A stretch of DNA of 64,000 nucleotides from Antedon mediterranea (Eukaryota; Echinodermata; Crinoidea; Comatulida; Antedonidae). A program made the translations under genes and the position numbers. Location of the stretch: assembly GCF_964355755.1 (NCBI RefSeq), contig NC_092671.1, positions 25,790,070 to 25,854,069 of the forward strand. Reading direction: 5' to 3'. Position 1 is the stretch's first letter. Every line of letters begins with the position of its first letter. Positions 35,001-45,220 of the stretch are shown piece after piece. Below the pieces are notes generated by a model. The model searched no databases and was not told where the DNA came from. It saw only the letters and a list, made by a program, of their open reading frames with translations.

Positions 35001-38000
35001 CTGGACCTAGAATCAACCAACACATATTGTGTCATTGGCCAGCTCCTGGACCTAGAATCAACCAACACATATTGTGTCATTGTCCATCTCCTGGACCTAG
35101 AATCAACCAACACATATTGTGTCATTGTCCATCTCCTGGACCTAGAATCAACCAACACATATTGTGTCATTGTCCATCTCCTGGACCTAGAATCAACCAA
35201 CACATATTGTGTCATTGTCCATCTCCTGGACCTAGAATCAACCAACACATATTGTGTCATTGTCCATCTCCTGGACCTAGAATCAACCAACACATATTGT
35301 GTCATTGTCCATCTCCTGGACCTAGAATCAACCAACACATATTGTGTCATTGGCCAGCTCCTGGACCTAGAATCAACCAACACATATTGTGTCATTGGCC
35401 ATCTCCTGGACCTAGAATCAACCAACACATATTGTGTCATTGGCCAGCTCCTGGACCTAGAATCAACCAACACATATTGTGTCATTGTCCATCTCCTGGA
35501 CCTAGAATCAACCAACACATATTGTGTCATTGTCCATCTCCTGGACCTAGAATCAACCAACACATATTGTGTCATTAGCCAGCTCCTGGACCTAGAATCA
35601 ACCAACACATATTGTGTCATTGTCCATCTCCTGGACCTAGAATCAACCAACACATATTGTGTCATTGTCCATCTCCTGGACCTAGAATCAACCAACACAT
35701 ATTGTGTCATTGTCCATCTCCTGGACCTAGAATCAACCAACACATATTGTGTCATTGTCCATCTCCTGGACCTAGAATCAACCAACACATATTGTGTCAT
35801 TGGCCAGCTCCTGGACCTAGAATCAACCAACACATATTGTGTCATTGTCCATCTCCTGGACCTAGAATCAACCAAACCTGTGTTGAGGAATTGAATGAGG
35901 ATGCAGGACCCAATGTCAAACATTTTATTTATTTTATTTTATTTCATCAAAACCAACAGCAACAAAAGTGGCCACTTAAAGGTATGAAACAGAAAAAATA
36001 CTCTATTTAAGAAGCAAACTTAAATAAGAATATGTTAAATAGTAAAAATTAGCCTATTGAGCACAATTATTTAAAAAAAGAATACAATGAGTCTTGAATA
36101 AAGAATAACTATTGAAAAAAATATCAACATTTACATTTGACTCACTCAAATAATTATACAAAAAAGGCAAGTGTGTCTGAAACCCCCTTTTCGAGACATT
36201 TGCTCTATTAAAAGGAACATAACAAGTGGACTTGACTCTAGTCTCCTCATGTCTGAGGACTTGCACACAATGAACTGTAACCTTTGGTCATAGCAAATCA
36301 AAAGCTCCTATAAACTTTTATGTAACTTACCGGCTTTCTCATTGCTTCTTTAAGCACTTTGATCGTTCCTTCCCAATCGTTCATCTTTGAATCCTCGCAC
36401 TGACGTAATGCTGTTCTATTTTCATTATTTACTGCAGTCTGTAAACAAACAGAACAAAAATGTTTTTCTACAGTAGTTTTTCAAAATATATCATAATGTT
36501 TCCAGTGAGTGAAATACACATTACAATTTGTAAAAAGTGTGTTGGTAATAAATCTACATACAAGGCTGCCATTATATTTTTGTTAGTCCACATACCAAAT
36601 CAATGTCTTTATGTGCAACAAGCACTTTGACAATATCGGTGAAACCTTTGTCAGCTGCAAAATGTAGAGGAGTTGATCCATCTTCATTCCTTTAAAAAGA
36701 GAAAATGTCATCAAATTTTGTGGAATATACAATCTTGATGCCTGCAGACAGAAGGCTTGAAAGAACACAGTTTTTGCAGAGTTAGAGACTACCTTTTTTA
36801 CTTTGTATAGTGGTGGCATTTTATGATAGAAAAAAAAATTTCTATTTCAGTAATCTTGTTTCAAAATGGGAATACACCATCAAAAGGAAAATTATTATCA
36901 CAAAGAATACAAAATAAAGGCAGAATTTTGCAATTCTAAAGTCTTTTGTTTTGTTTTATATATTTAGGCAAATTGCCAAGGATAATCATAAGCAAATTCA
37001 TTCTGTTTCATTCAAGACAAACATACACAAAAGATGCTGCACAATACAAAGTCTTATTACAAGTCTTTAGGACTGGAGTTGTAAATTGACAAGACAATTG
37101 ACAAGAGAACCCATGAACCTTGAATTGGTAGCCAAGTATCATAACCACCAAGCCACAACTCCACTCTACTTTTGATGAACTAAGCTTTTGAGAATAATGA
37201 AATATACAAGCTATATAACAAATAAAACCACCAAAATTGTAAATTTCTGACAATAGTATTAGTAGTGATAATAGATAATATTAATAGCAGTAACTTACTC
37301 TACATTCGGGGATGCTTTGCCAAAATGCAAAAGTGCTTTAACTGCCTCAGTATTGCCATAGAACACGGCGTAATGGATAGGTGCCCATGAGTGTTGGTTC
37401 GGTTGATCAGCATAGTATCCCATTGAAATAATCTGTTTTATAGCTTCTACATTCCCTTCAAAGGCGGCGCTGTGAAGTGGAAACTCATCCACCCAACTGG
37501 AAATAAAATTGACATATTTCATGTTTACAGATTGAGTTCTGGAACCAGACTATGAATACCAAAGATATCAAATTATTTCCTTTTTTAAAATGTAAAATAA
37601 AACGTACTATCCAAAATTGAGCGAGTTGACTGTAGAATGGTATACATTACTAATACTGTAGAGAAAAGACAAACACATACAGTATGAGACCAATACTGTA
37701 CAGCCATGTATGTTGCCGTATGTATCCTACTACACTGAAAGCCTAACAAAATTTACTCTCACAGTCTCATGTCTTGAGTGTGATGATATGGGTGGCTGCC
37801 ATGGACCATGGAGTAAAGAATTCCATGCATGGACAGAGTATCTGTCTTTTGTAAGATTCACTCACCTTTATTTTAATTTCAGTATATTACAAAAGTATTA
37901 TTGTTACAAATCATTTTAATAAAAAAACTCTTTCTTTACAACCAGAAATTGCTGTTGATATTTCTTTTCTTACAGTATTTCATATACTGTAGCAGTAACT

Positions 38001-38993
38001 GTAAATGTAGATACATGAATAAATAACCTACTTCCTAGACGGCAAGTCTGGAATGTCCAGCCTGGGAGGAGTAATTGCATTGTAGTCTGGAATTCCCATT
38101 CCAAAGAACGGATTCAATACAACTCCATCAACACTTATAAAATCATTCACTCTCTGTAAAAAATTGTAAAATTTATATAAAATATACTAGGGCCTATATA
38201 AATATCTACTATAATAATCGCCCTATCTTTTTCTATCCAGCTTTATTCAGAAACTAGTCACGGTCTTCAAACTTGGTGGGTACAGCTCAGTAAAAAGAAA
38301 GAACAAGTTATTAGGTCAAATGTAAAATCTAAACAATTACTCAGATCGATCAAGCTAAAACTTGGGGAAAGTATTAATAATGATAAGTATGAATCCGATA
38401 TCAAGGAGGGTGCCATCCAAAGTCATGCGATATAAACTTTACAAATTGCACCGATTGAGCTGAAACTTGGGTAAAATCTTTAAAATGTGGTGGGTAGGTG
38501 CAGTTCAGTATAAGAAAGAACAAGTTTCTTTTGTTAGGTCGTCAAGGTAAAATCTAAAAAATTGTGACCTACTAAGTTATAAAACAAATAATGAATGTTT
38601 TATATTTGTGAAATGGTACAAATAACTTCATTCGGTGAAAGATGAAAATTTTTTATATTTTCACCTCATGAAATTATTTTTACTGTTTCACATTATAAAC
38701 ATTTAATATTTGTATACATTACAACATTGGACTATACAATAAAGTACTATTCACTACTGATTTATAAACTAAAAAACTTACAGTGTCTTCAACAGGCAAG
38801 TCTGTTTCAAGTTGAAAGAACTCGTTTATTACTAAGTTGTCAACAAGATCCAATAGTTCCATTTTCTTGAGGGCATCTGCCGGAGTGTATGTGCTTCCTT
38901 GCGGAACCCTTGACACAAACGCTGGATTTGTCACATTGTTCTGCAGCCGTTCGTGAACTGAACGTGGTCTGTGCATTTTTAACAATTTCTTCT
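20931..38993 (-). CDS. KRIT1: KRIT1 / CCM1 orthologue (Krev interaction trapped 1), 14 exons, N-terminus not found
   Basis: Exons in - strand order: 38993-38782, 38153-38032, 37496-37299, 36689-36596, 36438-36331, 29070-28972, 28539-28476, 28083-27932, 27734-27618, 27222-27173, 22828-22693, 22081-21905, 21499-21374, 21035-20931. All have AG acceptors and GT donors and join in frame; together they give about 586 residues ending in TAA. Order: NPxY/F-like motifs, ankyrin repeats (WVDEFPLH, WAPIHYAVFYGN, STPLHFAADKG), then a FERM domain (RQWDAIVRQLT, QIVYGDHDPKKHKVGFL, YGSAFFFG). In vertebrates KRIT1 is a Rap1 effector and scaffold at cell junctions that binds ICAP1, CCM2 and HEG1. The human protein has 736 residues; about 170 N-terminal residues (Nudix-like domain) are missing here. 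The first exon seen enters with an incomplete codon, so upstream exons must exist; I could not find them to 64 kb. Confidence 0.95.
22159..22243. repeat. MITE of the GTTCCCACT family, copy E (inner part)
   Basis: GGACGCAATGCAATTGAG and TTGACCAATCACAAGCGA pair with TGATTGGTCAAACAACTTGC across a short centre. The outer ends are missing. It lies in the KRIT1 intron upstream of exon 22081-21905. Confidence 0.6.
23740..24320. repeat. Tandem array of about 85-bp units, left foldback arm
   Basis: About eight units contain TACCTGCCATCAATATGATG, GATTATGATTATAGATTTAA and GAATTTGAACACGTAAGC with TACATTTGG. Unit length varies through small indels, and one unit (near 24150-24200) is shortened. Confidence 0.85.
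24343..25440 (-). pseudogene. Broken gene with CXC-type cysteine domain inside the foldback element
   Basis: Read on the - strand from 25440. A first block has PLPNCWSNLLALQDNN, LTRFLSEELIRQAP and VVVASRDTDV, and ends GCDTTSYPGKS with a stop; an in-frame TGA lies near 25165. A second block (24720-24343) has PPTSDAVHQHIKRAHFQALV and a C-terminal cysteine cluster CGCKTRYITNKCRCKK...CTALCRC resembling tesmin/TSO1 CXC domains. From memory, this block order recurs in repetitive uncharacterised proteins of marine invertebrates, probably encoded by mobile elements (not verified). The acidic SRDTD motif suggests a PIN/FEN-like nuclease fold (inference). The stops and the missing start make it a pseudogene. 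Confidence 0.75.
25484..25803 (+). pseudogene. Inverted, more decayed copy of the CXC-domain C-terminus
   Basis: This + strand segment mirrors 24343-24671: the reading for CAGTGCACCAGCATATAAAA, TGGTTGGGAGCTATCTAATG and CTTCGTTAGAGATGATTTAT can be followed. A TGA replaces the first cysteine codons (about 25676) and further substitutions break the cysteine cluster. It forms the inner end of the right foldback arm. Confidence 0.75.
25862..26240. repeat. Tandem array of about 85-bp units, right foldback arm
   Basis: About five units, the inverted counterparts of 23740-24320, contain CATCATATTGATGGCAGGTA and AATGTAGCTGACGTGTTCAA. The difference in copy number from the left arm shows that the arrays changed after the arms were formed. 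Confidence 0.85.
28268..28410. repeat. Degenerate GACTAACTGGTTTACCT tandem repeat
   Basis: Imperfect units of roughly 18-25 bp (TTACCTGACTGACTAACTGG, TTTACCTGACTAACTAATAG and variants) in the KRIT1 intron between exons 28539-28476 and 28083-27932. Confidence 0.7.
29100..30096. repeat. 22-bp minisatellite, about 45 units (KRIT1 intron)
   Basis: Unit CTGTACATTTGACCTACTCC plus CT, with variants GCCTCTGT, TTTGTACA and TTTGGACA. The right end (about 29880-30090) is nearly homogeneous; the left end alternates between ACTCCCT and ACTGCCT variants, which suggests an early dimeric unit. Confidence 0.95.
30196..35876. repeat. 45-bp minisatellite, about 126 units, with higher-order duplications
   Basis: Each 45-bp unit contains CCTAGAATCAACCAACACAT, ATTGTGTCATTG and a variable core (GGCCAGCTCCTGGA, GTCCATCTCCTGGA, GGCCATCTCCTGGA or AGCCAGCTCCTGGA). 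Because 45 is a multiple of three and few units carry stops, frames stay open for thousands of bases on both strands; this is not evidence of a protein. Rare variants (CACTGG, ATCGACC, CTCTTGGACC) recur exactly 1980 bp apart, and an earlier segment recurs at 900 bp. The array fills most of the KRIT1 intron between the ankyrin and FERM exons. Confidence 0.97.
36331..37496 (-). CDS. KRIT1: KRIT1 ankyrin-repeat exons
   Basis: Three exons (37496-37299, 36689-36596, 36438-36331) spell successive ankyrin repeats: WVDEFPLHSAAFEGNVEAI, then HSWAPIHYAVFYGNTEAVKA, then NEDGSTPLHFAADKGFTDIV, then a degenerate last unit NENRTALRQCEDSKMNDWEG. The order and spacing match the human ankyrin region that packs against the FERM domain. 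Confidence 0.93.
37025..37170 (-). mobile_element. tRNA-derived SINE, second copy (KRIT1 intron)
   Basis: On the - strand it reads GTGGCTTGGTGGTTATGATA, then AGGTTCATGGGTTC in the box B position, then ACAACTCCAGTCCTAAAGAC and TAATAAGAC. It matches the + strand copy at 11822-12030 in order and spacing but is shorter and more diverged in box B. Confidence 0.65.
38032..38993 (-). CDS. KRIT1: KRIT1 exons with NPxY/F-like motifs
   Basis: The two exons (38993-38782 and 38153-38032) carry three motifs in the positions of the human ones: TNPAF (human NPAY, the ICAP1 site), INEFF (human NPLF) and LNPFF (human NPYF; the second and third bind the CCM2 PTB domain). Here the first has Phe for Tyr and the second has lost its Pro. 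The 5' acceptor is ATTTTAG|AG (38994-38995 complement) and the join between the exons is phase 0. Confidence 0.9.
38225..38565. repeat. Two diverged direct repeats of about 120 bp
   Basis: AACTTGGTGGGTACAGCTCA with AAAGAAAGAACAAGTT and AGGTCAAATGTAAAATCTAA in the first block is answered by TGGTGGGTAGGTGCAGTTCA, AGAAAGAACAAGTTTC and AAGGTAAAATCTAAAA in the second. They lie in the KRIT1 intron between the two NPxY/F-motif exons. Confidence 0.6.
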
Positions 38994-41417
38994 CTAAAAT
39001 ATTGCTTTAACAACTTTTGTGGTATTTACTGGATACATACAAGGTGTTCCAAGTTTACATTAAGAAGTTACCGTCTTTAATTTATTTTTTGTTTATAACT
39101 GCTTCATCCAATTTAAAAAAAATGTAATGTTGTCTCTCTTTCCTCAAGTGCTCTAAAAATATCTTTGCTTTGAACTGTCTTAGTTCAGGAGTTTATTCCT
39201 GTATAATCCTAATGGTTTAATACAGTATCAAATCTGCCTTTTTATGCCTAGTGTTGGTGTTTGGCCTCGAGTCAATGATCCTTTACAATTAACACACAAT
39301 GATGGGCGAAATTATTACATTTACAAAGTTGGCCTCTGTTTACATTGTGTTCCAGTTTTTTCCACATGAACGAGCAATGGGTGTGTCCAATCTTCTAGCA
39401 GGAAATTTCAATCGAAGTTGAGAAGGGTAATTGGCTATTGACCGCGGCGAGTTATCTGCAAGAGAACGTAGCAAATTAGGGTACACTAATGATTATTATT
39501 TTTAACTAAAAAGTGCATTGTGTGTGTTTGTAGGAGAATAACCTGTGACTCACACCCTATTGGGCTGAATTGCACACAGCTTTGGATAACACAGACTTTT
39601 ATCTCCCTTTGCGTGTAGTACAGTACAGCTGCCATCAAATGGAGGTAATTCATCTGTCCACAGCTGCGAGAGACAAAACACCTCCGGCAACCCTCTACTC
39701 TTCCAAAGATGGCCTGGGTTGGTACACACGAGCCAATCATAACAAAATATTGTCCCTATTTCTGATAGTTTTAATACTAAATATTTAGGTCCTGGGTTTT
39801 AAAAGTTTATTAATTGGAAAAAAAATGTCTAGCATATTCTATTCCAACTACTGCCACGTGTAAAAATGTTAAATAAGCAAATACCTAGTAATTTTAATTC
39901 ATAATTTTACAAAAGAAATGAAAGTAATGTTTGTATTGAAGTGTGTCTCCTTTAGTTAGATTCCAAATAAAGCCACAAAACAACACAAACCTATACAATG
40001 AAACGCACCATGCATTCAGGGAGTTTCAGCAACGCCTATATTTGTATAACCAATTTGAAAAGAATAATTTGAATAGGTTTCACTGAATAGGTATTATTAC
40101 TAAGTATTAAATTTAACCTTCAGACTGCATACTGAGCTTATAGGAGTTTAACTGATGTTGACACTGACAGGTGAGCTAGGGGATAAAGCCAATAGACCTA
40201 CGTTTTTTGACCCACTACAATTTATGTACTGTAAAAATAAATACTTTATGGACCTATTGCGATCATTTTTCCTCTTTAAACCGTTAAAAATGGGACAAAT
40301 TAATCAATTCTAATAAATTAAGAGGCCCACTATGTAAATTCCAGAATGCATCGCGTGCGGATTGATATTTTCATATTGTGATTTGGAGCACCCACTTTAG
40401 ATAGATCGTGAAAGAGTAAACAAATAAATAAACCAAAAGAAAATTTAGGCAAAAAAACCAGATCTTTCTTAATTTGTATTAACAGATTCTGCCATAAATG
40501 TAATCTACAGTAATCTAGGAACTGCTTAGGCGAATGCCGAAGTGAATATATAATTTGCGCTGATCCAACGGCTAAATCAAGAAAAATTCAGCGCAACCTT
40601 GGCTTTCTCCGATTATAACGCACACAACAAAGAAATGTGATATACAGTACACTAGAGCAAATTGTGTCCATTATGCATGTAAAGTATAGGAGGAACTAGT
40701 AGTATTATAAAGTTTGATTGATTTTGGAAAGAAACATCCCATTGTTACGTCTTTAATTAAGAATTGCAATTGTAATATTTTTTAACTCATAATAAATGCT
40801 TTGCTGACTAAACAAAATAATTTACAATATTAAAGATGTATTGTCCCTTTGACTAATTCCATAAAATAAAATATTTCGAAAAAAGTGGGTCATTTTGAAG
40901 TATCATAATAGTTATTATTAACATTTTAACAAAAAATTAGTCGAAAAAAGATTTTTTTTGTTCAAAAAATAACTTTGACTTCCAGTTTTTGATCAAAACA
41001 TATCTCATAATGCAACATGCTTGTTTGGCTACTCTGTATGCATAATCATAAAACTTCCTCGCGATCTGTGTGGAAACACCTTCTCAACCGTGACGAGTTG
41101 TAAATAATCCTAATTAGCATCATGCATACTCATGGTTTGAAATCTTTGTTTACTTTCGCTCGCGATGATTTTCCAGACGAAATGTTATCAAATTAATTTA
41201 ATTTATGATTTTCAAGGGACAATACATCTTTAAATAATAAATGAAAACTATCACAAAAAAAAACTAGATTTAAACTCGTCACTGTGCCGGGTTAGGCTAT
41301 GGTAACGCATCGTAACACGCACATGTTACTTATTATGCTTAGTCTAAAATAGGCTGCACTACAACGATTGTAACGAACAGATGGAATATATCAAAATCAG
41401 TTTAGTTGACGGTTATT
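38994..41417. other. Region upstream of the first KRIT1 exon seen
   Basis: This is an intron of KRIT1 if its N-terminal exons lie further out. No Nudix-like coding exon was found. The stretch about 40655-40820 shares GCATGTAAAGTATAGGAG, TATAAAGTTTGATTGATT and GAAACATCCCAT with about 44030-44300, so the two are copies of one dispersed repeat. Confidence 0.45.
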
Positions 41418-43247
41418 GCATGCTAGAGCGGGATATACATTTTTCGTTTATATAGATTTAATTGATATTTTTTAGGAACTAGATTATTTATGTGGATATT
41501 TTTTACTTGGTAATATTTATTATCAATCATTCAATTAATTTTTTTTTGTATTTCACAGGTCTCGGAGAAGGACTGTGTCTTTTCAAAATTGCCATTTCTA
41601 AATTCTAAACACGTTTAAATATTATATTAGGCATAATGTTATATTAGGCATATAATAATTTACCTCTATTTATATGTACTGTAATTAATATATTATATAG
41701 AGAATATACGTCTGTCGTGTCTTTTATTATGCAAACAATTACGTATGGTTTTAGGATATTAATAAAATATATAGATAATATGCCGTTATAAATCAATCTA
41801 CCGGCCTACAGTAGGACTATGATGTACAATGATAGATAAAGGTGAACACGATTCTCAAAGAGGTAATCTGCACTGATATTTAAACATTTAGGCCTAGATT
41901 TACTAAACGGCGTATGAATGCGAGACACTGAGTTGCACTTACTTAATTATTATTAAATGATTATTATAAATGAAGAAATAAAAGATATTCAAATTAAAAT
42001 CTATAGTATCGCCGACGTATTTACGTAAATTATATATAAATCATACTGTCAAATTATAGAAACAGTACTTTTTTCGGAATTATTATGGATATATAGCAAG
42101 CCTGTTAGCTACAGCGACTTTAATTGATTTTGCTTATTCTTGCCTCCTTAGATTTCCACGTGTCTTGATTTTGTTACCTATGTTTTAAATGTATTTCGAT
42201 TTTAAAGGCTAATAATGAATGAATGAACATAATCTCATAATCGCGTCGAGCATCTATAGCTCATTGAATCGTTTCACAAAAACACGTGCAGGAGGCCTAT
42301 AGACGTTTCAAACGTATGGTTATTAGTAATAGACGTCATCTTTATCTCGCCATGGACAACGATCGTACGTGTTTTGTCCATGAGTTGACACACTAACAAG
42401 TGCGTGTTTTTTAAAAAGGGGAAACCCCGTCAGCAAAATAACGTATTGTTAGAGGAAACAGCTTCACTATCATAGAAGGCGCATCTCCGTCGATATGGCT
42501 TATTCGGGGGTTTATTTCAGTAACTCGCCTTTTAACCATCCGCATATAATGATCATTTTACTAAAAACTATTTTAAACATTAGAAATAAAAATATACACG
42601 TGATTTGCCTCAACAATAATTATTATATACTTAATATTATCCTACATAACGGATAGAAATAAAAATAAGGTGATCGAATAGTATGTTGTTAACGACATGG
42701 ATATGATATAATCTGCCACATATATGCATAAGTATAAAAATGGATACGCTGGCTTTACGGGCTATATTGTAACAATTATTGTTTTAAAATAAATTGTTCT
42801 CTTTTACGTAATTGTTTGCATAATAAAAGACATGACAGACGTATATTCTCTATATAATATATATTAATTACAGTACATATAAATAGAGGTATTTTATTTT
42901 TATTTTTATTTCTTTATTCTGATATAAAATCAATAGGATAAAAACACAAAAAAGTACCGAGACGGCAAACTTATTTCCATTGTGGTCCTAAATTTCCATT
43001 GTGGTCCTAGGTAAATTATTATATGCCTAATATAACATTATGCCTAATATAATATTTAAACGTGTTTAGAAATGGCCATTTTGAAAAGACACAGTCCTTC
43101 TCCAAGACCTGTGAAATACAAAAAAAAAATTAATTTAATGATTGATAATAAATATTTATAAGTAAAAAATATCCACATAAATAATCTAGTTCCTAAAAAA
43201 TATCAATTAACTATATAAACGAAAAATGTATATCCCGCTCAGCATGC
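41418..43247. mobile_element. Foldback element with about 325-bp inverted arms
   Basis: Arms 41418-41745 and 42806-43247 are inverted copies, opening GCATGCTAGAGCGGGATATA on the left and closing TATATCCCGCTCAGCATGC on the right. Both continue through AGGTCTCGGAGAAGGACTG (or its complement), TAATATTAGGCATA-type A/T-rich words and GCAAACAATTACGTA. The right arm is longer because of a nested insertion (42889-43012). The 1.06-kb centre has no recognised gene. Confidence 0.85.
42889..43012 (-). mobile_element. Nested insertion in the right foldback arm
   Basis: It is absent from the left arm, where the sequence runs straight through. The insert starts with a T-rich run (TTTTATTTTTATTTTTATTT) and ends with two copies of TTTCCATTGTGGTCCTA. 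The bases GGTA occur at both junctions and may be a short target duplication. The T-rich end suggests the tail of a non-LTR element inserted in - orientation. Confidence 0.65.
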
Positions 43248-43269
43248 ATCCCGCTCGATCCATACAAAA

Positions 43270-43400
43270 TAGCGCGACCGATTTCAAACGCGACAGGTAC
43301 AGCTCTAGCGGCGCGCCATACAAAATACCGGAAGTTGATTTTATCGCGACCGATTTCAAACGCGACCGATTTCAAGCGCGACCGATTTCATCTGACACCG
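43270..43400. repeat. GCGCGACCGATTTCAAAC short repeats
   Basis: CGCGACCGATTTCAAACGCG occurs repeatedly over 130 bp with two spacers; the final two or three units are adjacent. It is GC-rich against A/T-rich surroundings. Confidence 0.7.
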
Positions 43401-44009
43401 TCAAAACGGCTACTACTTTACAATAATACTAATAATAGTAATATTTAGTATTACTAATCAATCGGCTGTTACTCTTTATATAGCACTGAATTATTATATA
43501 TTGTATAGATCCACCTACTATATCGGTTTGGAAATCTGACCACTAAAACATAAATGTTTAGTTAGGCATAGAAAAACGTTGCATTTCCAAACAATTCCCC
43601 AATTTCCAGGCATTCACAAGCTCAGGTTTGCCGTCAATAGATCGCAATTAACGTTAGCCTAGCGTTTAAAATGGGTGGAGTACCTAAGTTTTGCTTTTTA
43701 TTAATTGATTTAACAAATAAATTTTACACAGAATTGAAAATTTAATAATTAGTAGGGCATACAATATAATATTGAATAAAAATATTAAGATTCTTACACT
43801 TTAATCAAGCTCCATCTTCTTGAATAACTAGGGCCTAGGAGTCTCATGAGTAGTCGATCTCAAAGATAGTGTGCTCAGCTAGCTACTGCTGCTCTCAAAA
43901 ACAAAACATTACTATTTTTTATAGAGGGCAGTATGCAGTAAACTGAACCAGAGCCATATATATAGAGGAGAGTTACGACATTGGATTATAGTCACGTGAT
44001 ATGCAGATC

Positions 44010-44310
44010 AATTTGTGTCCAACTTGTCTCCGTTAATGCATGTAAAGTATAGGAGCAAGAAAATACTTTAAACTTTTTCTTATATTTAAAAAATGTAATT
44101 GCACATTTTATGGTGAAATATCGATGTGCACAGTGTACAGAAGTACTTGCGGCAAAGAATATTGCGCGCGCGTGCGCTAGTACATTATAAAGTTCGATTG
44201 ATTGATTTAATTCTGGAACGAAACATCCCATAATAACTACGTCCTATTAATAACAATTATGTAATATTTTCAATTCATAATGCATGCTTTGATGACTAAA
44301 TAAAATAATA
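44010..44310. repeat. Dispersed repeat, second copy of 40655-40820
   Basis: It shares ordered blocks with the earlier copy: GCATGTAAAGTATAGGAG, ACATTATAAAGTTCGATTG, GAAACATCCCATAA and TAATGCATGCTTTGATGAC. It differs by an extra stretch of about 100 bp at 44060-44160. Confidence 0.6.
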
Positions 44311-44782
44311 AAGTGTCGTGGATATATTTGTTAATATATTGAACAGGGTATGAACAATATTAAAATAATAAAGGCAAATTATTACAAATGAAATGATGAA
44401 CGTCGAGTCTCTGAAAGTTTGTGTCAAAAAATACACAGAGAGTCATATACTGTATAAAAAGAGGGGTGAATTTGTGTGTGATGTATCCTGACTTGCATGT
44501 AGGCCCTAGCATTTATTCTTCTGTTATTATAGACACAATATGTATATGTTACCAAATTAATACCATTATTAATTACTAAAATAAAAATGGAATATAAGCG
44601 TTATTTCATAGACAAAAAAATCTAAAAATAATGCATGAATTACAGGAAAACGCTATACAAAATAGATGCGCGCGCCTTCAGCGTGCGAATTCTTTGACAC
44701 AAAAATGGCTTCTAATTTTCAATGTCGTAACTCTTTATATGGCTCTGAACTGAACTGTCAGAGAGCCATATTGTTAAAGCCA

Positions 44783-45220
44783 TTGTGTCCAACTATTCCT
44801 ATGTAGTATGGAGTTGAATCTTTTGTTTTTAAAATGTATAACGTTCTAAGGGCTTTAACTATCCAATTTAATATAAAAACAATCAATTTGTTTAAAGCTT
44901 TTTTTTTAAATAATAATAAAATTATAAAGTTACTGCGAACATGATTTGAAACAACAAAAATAGCAATTGCGTGCGCGTTTAGTTTGTAGGCCTACAGCGA
45001 TTCTCTATAGTTAATGCATTGTTTTTACTGTTGTTTAAAATCATGTTCGCAGTAACTTTATGATTTCGTTATTATCTTAACAAAAACCTTTAAACAAATC
45101 GATTGTTTTGATATTATATATATATATATTCGATATTTAAAGCCTTGTGAAGGTTATACATTTTTAAAGCAAATTACTCGACTCCATAGGCCTACTCTAC
45201 ATAAGCATAGTTGGACACAA
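44783..45220. mobile_element. Palindromic MITE with TTGTGTCCAACTAT ends
   Basis: The left end is TTGTGTCCAACTATTCCTAT and the right end is its near complement, ATAAGCATAGTTGGACACAA. The arms run in through AAAATGTATAAC, CAATCAATTTGTTTAAAG and TAAAGTTACTGCGAACATGA (and complements) to a centre at about 45000. No open frame. Confidence 0.85.

Noticed and set aside
29100-35876. Repeat-spacer look suggesting a CRISPR array
   Set aside because: The units are contiguous with no unique spacers, the DNA is eukaryotic, and no cas gene is present.
30158-35923. A 1921-codon - strand frame and a 1197-codon + strand frame of 15-residue repeats
   Set aside because: The frames exist only because the 45-bp unit is a multiple of three without stops. 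They are open on both strands, lie inside a KRIT1 intron and have no unique domain.
39486-39740. A - strand frame upstream of KRIT1 as its missing first exon
   Set aside because: It has no similarity to the KRIT1 Nudix-like region, and its 3' end offers no donor in the phase needed by the exon at 38993.
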